Shown in pieces: positions 30,018 through 33,992 of a stretch of DNA of 33,992 nt. The notes beneath the pieces are model-generated. The model searched no databases. It saw nothing but the letters and a program-made list of their open reading frames with translations, and was not told where the DNA came from. The first letter of the stretch is position 1. Every line of letters starts with the position of its first letter. The position numbers were made by a program, and so were the translations under genes. The stretch is from JAMXLO01 sp041487355 (GTDB taxonomy: Bacteria; Pseudomonadota; Alphaproteobacteria; Acetobacterales; Acetobacteraceae), in the NCBI GenBank assembly GCA_041487355.1, contig JBGPND010000034.1, positions 1 to 33,992 of the forward strand, given 5' to 3'.

Positions 30018-32317
30018 ACGTAGCGCCGCCATCCGGGTCGCTGCGACCCGAACACCAGGCCCAGCCGCCACCACCGCCCCCCGGATCAAGTCCGGGGGCG
30101 GGGGCAGGCTCCGAAATCGAGGCGGAGAGCCCAGCCCGTACGCTGCTGGCACGCATCGCCAACATCCTGCTCGGCAAGGCGCTGACCCTGATGCTGGCCG
30201 CGCTTGCGTTCGGTGTCGGCCTCGCCACGTTCGTCTTCCTTGCGCGGGGCTCGCCGTTCGGCTTGCAGCCGGGCGTCGGCGTCGGCCTCGTGCTCGCCAA
30301 TCTTTCGGCGGTGCTGCTGCTGGGCGCGGTGCTCGCCGCGCGTCTGACCCGCGTCTGGGTCGAGCGCCGCCGCGGCTCCGCCGGCTCGCGCCTGCATGTC
30401 CGGCTGGTCCTACTATTTGGCGGCGTGGCGGTGGCGCCGACCATCGTGGTGGCCTGCTTCGCCGTCGCCTTCTTCCATTTCGGCATCCAGGCCTGGTTCA
30501 ACGACCCGGTGCGCCAGGCGGTCAACGAGTCGCTCCAGGTGTCGCGCGGCTATCTGGAAGAGCACCGCAACAACATCCGTTCGGTCGCGCTGGAGATGGC
30601 GAACGACCTGACGCGCGCCGGCCAGTTCCTGTCCGCCGATCCCTCGGTGTTCGCCGAGGTGCTGGGCACCCAGACCACGCTGCGCGGCCTGACCGAGGCG
30701 GTGATCTACGATCCGCTGACCGGTCAGGTGCTCGCCGCGGCCGGATTGTTCGTCGGCATGGGCGTGGAGCCGCCGCCGGCGAGCGCGACGATGCAGGCAC
30801 AGAGTGGCGATGTGGCCGTGCTGGCCGCGGGCGACGGCACCCGGGTGCAAGCCGTGGTCAAGCTCGAATCCACGCCGCCGCTGATGCTGATGATCGGACG
30901 GCCGGTCGATCCGCAGATTCTCGAACACATGGCGCGCACCGAGCAGGCGGTGGCCGAGTACCAGAGGCTCGACCAGAACCGGTCGTGGCTGCAGATCGCC
31001 TTCGCCTGGATCTTCGCCATCGTCGCCCTGCTGGTGCTGCTGGCCGCCGTGCTGATCGGCCTGGTGCTCGCCAATCAGATCGCGCGGCCGATCGGGCGCC
31101 TGATCCATGCGGCCGAACGCGTGCGCGGCGGCGATCTGACCGTGCGCGTGGCGGAGGCGAAGACCGGCGACGAGGTTGCCGGTCTGTCGCGTGCATTCAA
31201 TCGCATGACGGGCCAGCTTGCCGCGCAGCGTGGCGAGCTGATGGACGCCTACAGCCAGATCGACGAGCGCCGGCGGTTCACCGAGACGGTGCTGTCGGGC
31301 GTCTCCGCCGGGGTGATCGGCCTGGACGCGTCCGGCCGGATCGAGCTGCCGAACCGTGCGGCGGACGAACTGCTCGGCATCGATCTGCTTTCGGCGATCG
31401 GCCGCGAGCTTGGCGAGGTGGTGCCGGAATTTTCCGAACTTCTGCACGAGGCCGCGGCATCGCCCGAACGGGCGCGCACCGCGGAAATCCAGATCGGACC
31501 GCCGACGCGCAGGCGCACGCTGCTGGTGCGGATCGGGGCCGATCTGTCCGGCGGTCGCACCGACGGGTTCGTGGTGACCTTCGACGACATCACCGAACTG
31601 CAATCCGCCCAGCGCAAGGCCGCCTGGGCCGACGTGGCGCGCCGCATCGCACACGAGATCAAGAACCCGCTGACCCCGATCCAGCTCGCCGCCGAACGGC
31701 TGAAGCGCCGCTTCGCGCGCGAAATCACCTCCGATCCGGAGACCTTCACCCAGTGTGCCGACACGATCGTTCGCCATGTCGGTGACATCGGCCGCATGGT
31801 TGACGAGTTCTCCGCCTTCGCGCGCATGCCGCAGCCGGTTATCAAGCCGGAGGATGTCGGCCGCATCGCGCGCGAAGCTCTGGTGTTGCAGAAGACCGCG
31901 CGGCCGCAGATTGCCTGGCATACCGAGATTCCGGAACAGGGGCCGATGGTGCCGTGCGATCGCCGCCTGCTGCGCCAGGCACTGACCAATCTGCTGCAGA
32001 ATGCCGCCGACGCGGTGAGCATGCGGGAAGCCGAAGGCGGCCAGCACGGTGGAACAATCGGCCTCGCCGTGCAGTCCGGCGCGAATGATGTTCGCATCAT
32101 CGTGACCGACGACGGTGTCGGATTGCCGCAGGAGGATCGCGCGCGGCTGACGGAACCCTATGTTACGCACAAGCCGAAGGGCACCGGGCTTGGCCTCGCC
32201 ATCGTCAAGAAGATCATGGAAGACCATGGCGGGCGGCTGACGCTGGACGACAGGCCCGATGGCCCGGGAGCGGTGGCCGCGCTCGTTCTGCCTACGAAGG
32301 TGCCGGATGGCGTATGA
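30014..32317 (+). CDS. ntrY: Nitrogen regulation membrane sensor kinase NtrY
   Basis: The 767-residue inner-membrane histidine kinase starts at a GTG overlapping the ntrC stop. Three hydrophobic helices lie within about residues 55-155, a periplasmic sensor region follows, and a fourth helix is at about 325-350 (IFAIVALLVLLAAVLIGLVL). Then come a HAMP domain (IARPIGRLIHAAERVRGGDL), a PAS domain, the H-box RRIAHEIKNPLTPIQLAAER (His547), NLLQNAADAV and the GTGLGLAIVKKIMEDHGG box. NtrY signals to NtrX. The first 40 residues are odd: PPPPPPGSSPGAGAGS is encoded by a CCCCGGATCAAGTCCGG hairpin repeat also found in intergenic DNA. Confidence 0.96.
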   Translation: MNVAPPSGSLRPEHQAQPPPPPPGSSPGAGAGSEIEAESPARTLLARIANILLGKALTLMLAALAFGVGLATFVFLARGSPFGLQPGVGVGLVLANLSAVLLLGAVLAARLTRVWVERRRGSAGSRLHVRLVLLFGGVAVAPTIVVACFAVAFFHFGIQAWFNDPVRQAVNESLQVSRGYLEEHRNNIRSVALEMANDLTRAGQFLSADPSVFAEVLGTQTTLRGLTEAVIYDPLTGQVLAAAGLFVGMGVEPPPASATMQAQSGDVAVLAAGDGTRVQAVVKLESTPPLMLMIGRPVDPQILEHMARTEQAVAEYQRLDQNRSWLQIAFAWIFAIVALLVLLAAVLIGLVLANQIARPIGRLIHAAERVRGGDLTVRVAEAKTGDEVAGLSRAFNRMTGQLAAQRGELMDAYSQIDERRRFTETVLSGVSAGVIGLDASGRIELPNRAADELLGIDLLSAIGRELGEVVPEFSELLHEAAASPERARTAEIQIGPPTRRRTLLVRIGADLSGGRTDGFVVTFDDITELQSAQRKAAWADVARRIAHEIKNPLTPIQLAAERLKRRFAREITSDPETFTQCADTIVRHVGDIGRMVDEFSAFARMPQPVIKPEDVGRIAREALVLQKTARPQIAWHTEIPEQGPMVPCDRRLLRQALTNLLQNAADAVSMREAEGGQHGGTIGLAVQSGANDVRIIVTDDGVGLPQEDRARLTEPYVTHKPKGTGLGLAIVKKIMEDHGGRLTLDDRPDGPGAVAALVLPTKVPDGV
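30077..30111. repeat. Extragenic-type hairpin repeat inside the ntrY 5' coding region
   Basis: CCCCCGG-ATCAAGT-CCGGGGG forms a 7-bp stem (30077-30097). Its 17-base core CCCCGGATCAAGTCCGG is the exact complement of 11727-11743. Directly after it comes GGGGCAGGCTCC (30100-30111), also found at 10498-10509 and 24422-24433 in non-coding DNA. The sequence thus joins two repeat fragments seen elsewhere, read in frame as Pro/Gly/Ala-rich peptide. Confidence 0.75.
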
Positions 32318-33704
32318 CATCCTGATCGTCGACGACGAACCCGATATCCGCCTGCTGGTCGACGGCATCCTGCGCGATGAAGGCTATGACACGCGCGGCG
32401 CCGGCGATTCGAACGCGGCAATCGCCGCGTTCCGGGTTCGCCGTCCGTCGCTGGTTATCCTGGACGTCTGGCTGCAGGGCTCGCGGCTCGATGGGCTGGG
32501 GCTGCTGCAGGCGTTCCACAGCGAGGAGCCGCACGTGCCGGTGGTGATGATCTCCGGCCACGGCACGATCGAAACCGCTGTCGCGGCGATCCAGCAGGGC
32601 GCCTACGACTTCATCGAGAAGCCGTTCAAGTCGGACCGGCTGCTGCTGGTGGTGCGCCGTGCGCTGGAAGCGGCCGCACTGGCGCGGGAGAATGCGGAAC
32701 TCCGCCTGCGGGCCGGACCGGAGACCATCCTGACGGGTGACAGCCCGGCCATCAGTGGGCTGCGCGCAGGCGTCGATCGCGTGGCGCCGACCGGCTCGCG
32801 CGTGCTGATCAGCGGCCCCGCCGGCTCCGGCAAGGAGGTGGTGGCGCGCATGCTTCATGCCCGCTCCCGCCGCGCCGACGGGCCGTTCATCGTGCTCAAC
32901 TGCGCCACGCTGAATCCGTCGCGCTTCGAGGAGGAACTGTTCGGCCTGGAGGCAGGCAGCGATCCAATCACCCATCCACGCCGCGCCGGCGTGCTCGAGC
33001 GCGCGCATGGCGGCACGCTGCTGCTGGACGAGGTCTCCGACATGCCGCTGGAAACCCAGGGCAAGATCGTCCGTGCCTTGCAGGATTCGACGTTCGAGCG
33101 GCTCGGCGGGTCGGCACGCGTGAAGGTGGACGTGCGCGTGCTGTCGACCACCAACAAGGACCTGCAGGCGGAGATCGGCGGCGGTCGGTTCCGCGAGGAC
33201 CTGTATTACCGGCTGGCCGTGGTGCCGCTGAAGGTACCCGCATTGAAGGACCGGCGGGAGGACGTACCGCCGCTTGCGCAACACTTCATCGAGCGATCGG
33301 CCGAGAATGCCGGCATGCAGGCACGCGAGCTGTCGGCCGACACTCTGGCCGCGCTGCAGGTCTATGACTGGCCGGGCAATGTGCGGCAGTTGCGCAACCT
33401 GATGGACTGGCTGCTGATCATGGCGCCTGGCAGCGGCGCCGATCCGATCCGCGCCGACATGCTGCCGCCGGAGATCGGCGCCAACGCGCCCGCGTTGCTC
33501 AACATCGATCCGACCGCCGACATCATGGGCCTGCCGCTGCGCGAGGCGCGCGATCTGTTCGAGACGCAGTACCTGCAGGCGCAGTTGCTGCGCTTCGGCG
33601 GCAACATCAGCCGCACGGCGCAGTTCGTCGGCATGGAGCGCAGCGCGCTGCATCGCAAGCTGAAGCAGCTCGGGGTGAATTCGGACGAGAAGGTGGGGGG
33701 GTAG
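32307..33704 (+). CDS. ntrX: Nitrogen regulation response regulator NtrX
   Basis: The 465-residue protein has a receiver domain with Asp53 (LVILDVWLQGS). An AAA+ domain follows with Walker A SGPAGSGKE (169-177) and Walker B TLLLDEVSD. The C-terminal HTH is GGNISRTAQFVGMERSALHR. The GAFTGA loop is missing; ELFGLEAGSDPITHPRRAGV stands in its place. This is usual for NtrX and implies that it does not act as a classic sigma54 activator. It partners NtrY and links nitrogen, redox and cell cycle control in alphaproteobacteria. The ATG at 32307 has AAGG at seven bases and overlaps ntrY by 11 bases. Confidence 0.96.
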   Translation: MAYDILIVDDEPDIRLLVDGILRDEGYDTRGAGDSNAAIAAFRVRRPSLVILDVWLQGSRLDGLGLLQAFHSEEPHVPVVMISGHGTIETAVAAIQQGAYDFIEKPFKSDRLLLVVRRALEAAALARENAELRLRAGPETILTGDSPAISGLRAGVDRVAPTGSRVLISGPAGSGKEVVARMLHARSRRADGPFIVLNCATLNPSRFEEELFGLEAGSDPITHPRRAGVLERAHGGTLLLDEVSDMPLETQGKIVRALQDSTFERLGGSARVKVDVRVLSTTNKDLQAEIGGGRFREDLYYRLAVVPLKVPALKDRREDVPPLAQHFIERSAENAGMQARELSADTLAALQVYDWPGNVRQLRNLMDWLLIMAPGSGADPIRADMLPPEIGANAPALLNIDPTADIMGLPLREARDLFETQYLQAQLLRFGGNISRTAQFVGMERSALHRKLKQLGVNSDEKVGG

Positions 33705-33722
33705 GTCAGCAGGAAGGAATAT

Positions 33723-33817
33723 TCACCGCAGAGGCGCAGAGGGCGCGGAGCAGACAAGGGCGCGCTGCGCGCGAAGCGCCGATCCCGTTCTCTGCGCCCT
33801 CTGCGCCTCTGCGGTGA
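33723..33817. repeat. Long inverted repeat, family 1 copy D
   Basis: The 28-base arms (33723-33750 and 33790-33817) begin TCACCGCAGAGGCGCAGAGG and pair with one mismatch. The loop has GCGCGAAGCGC followed by TTCTC, the core shared with the copies at 1638 and 5032. It starts 19 bases after the ntrX stop and may end the ntr operon transcript. Confidence 0.85.
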
Positions 33818-33828
33818 TTCGTCTTATA

Positions 33829-33992
33829 CCAACCGCCCGAATCAATGACCCTTGGTCAGCGCTCGCTTTTCCCGTCATGGCCGGGCTTGTCCCGGCCATT
33901 CGTCGTGGCACGGTGCCACCACTGATGGCCGGGACACGCCCGGCCATGACGGCGAGGGAGCGGCGACAAGAGTCAGCAGCAACGGCGGTTGG
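33829..33992. repeat. Composite inverted repeat at the right edge
   Basis: CCAACCGCC (33829-33837) and GGCGGTTGG (33984-33992) are perfect inverted ends at the window edge. Nested within are arms CGTCATGGCCGGGC… (33873-33900) and …GCCCGGCCATGACG (33924-33951), then an inner GTGGCAC-G-GTGCCAC (33905-33919). No open frame or RNA gene was recognised here. The outer repeat may extend past the window. Confidence 0.7.

Noticed and set aside
32307..33704. Loss of the GAFTGA motif in NtrX as a defect
   Set aside because: Absence of this loop is usual for NtrX proteins, so it is not an anomaly of this genome.
1638..33992. CRISPR array
   Set aside because: The repeats seen are long inverted repeats scattered singly at gene borders, without regular direct repeats and spacers; no cas genes are present.

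Overview
The window is high-GC DNA from an alphaproteobacterium, most likely a member of the Rhodospirillales and probably close to the Acetobacteraceae. The grounds are the gene order ispDF / dusB-ntrB-ntrC-ntrY-ntrX, a fused IspD-IspF enzyme, an NDUFS4-type complex I accessory protein, and an AcpXL-type acyl carrier protein for very-long-chain acylation of lipid A. No phylogeny could be run, so the family-level placement is inference.

Layout, left to right. (1) 1-3335, minus strand: a truncated DUF4062-like gene, a small coiled-coil gene, a ChaC-type gamma-glutamylcyclotransferase, then coxD-coxG without any CO dehydrogenase structural genes. (2) 3387-7332, plus strand: an ion/citrate-type transporter, a 0.7-kb gap holding repeats and a duplicated transporter 3' end, methylisocitrate lyase prpB, a DUF192 protein, tRNA-Pro(TGG) and an NDUFS4-like gene. 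(3) 7355-9362: tRNA-Arg(TCT) followed by a lower-GC pair of small membrane-protein genes and the frameshifted remains of a glycosyltransferase, which looks like an accessory patch. (4) 9360-15916: two divergent luciferase-like monooxygenases and a hyuA-hyuB pair. (5) 16060-24334, minus strand: a 4,5-dihydroxyphthalate decarboxylase-like protein, an FHA/SpoIIE-type phosphatase, and a very-long-chain fatty acid / lipid A cluster (acpXL, fabZ, two ketosynthase-like genes, an SDR ketoreductase, an MDR reductase, and an LpxL-type acyltransferase). (6) 24467-25980: a small lipoprotein and ispDF. (7) 26330-33704, plus strand: dusB-ntrB-ntrC-ntrY-ntrX, tightly packed with stop/start overlaps at most junctions, which is the nitrogen control operon.

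The most system-like region is 18344-24334. The rhizobial acpXL cluster order is recognisable, but here the operon also carries an SDR, so the genes together could supply every step of an elongation cycle: condensation, keto reduction, dehydration, enoyl reduction and transfer to lipid A. One of the two ketosynthases has Glu in place of the nucleophilic Cys, like a chain-length-factor partner.

A second theme is intergenic repeats. At least six families of hairpin-forming dispersed repeats sit at gene boundaries, four copies of one family among them. One repeat appears to have become coding sequence at the N-terminus of NtrY, and another pair begins exactly at the stop codons of two unrelated genes.
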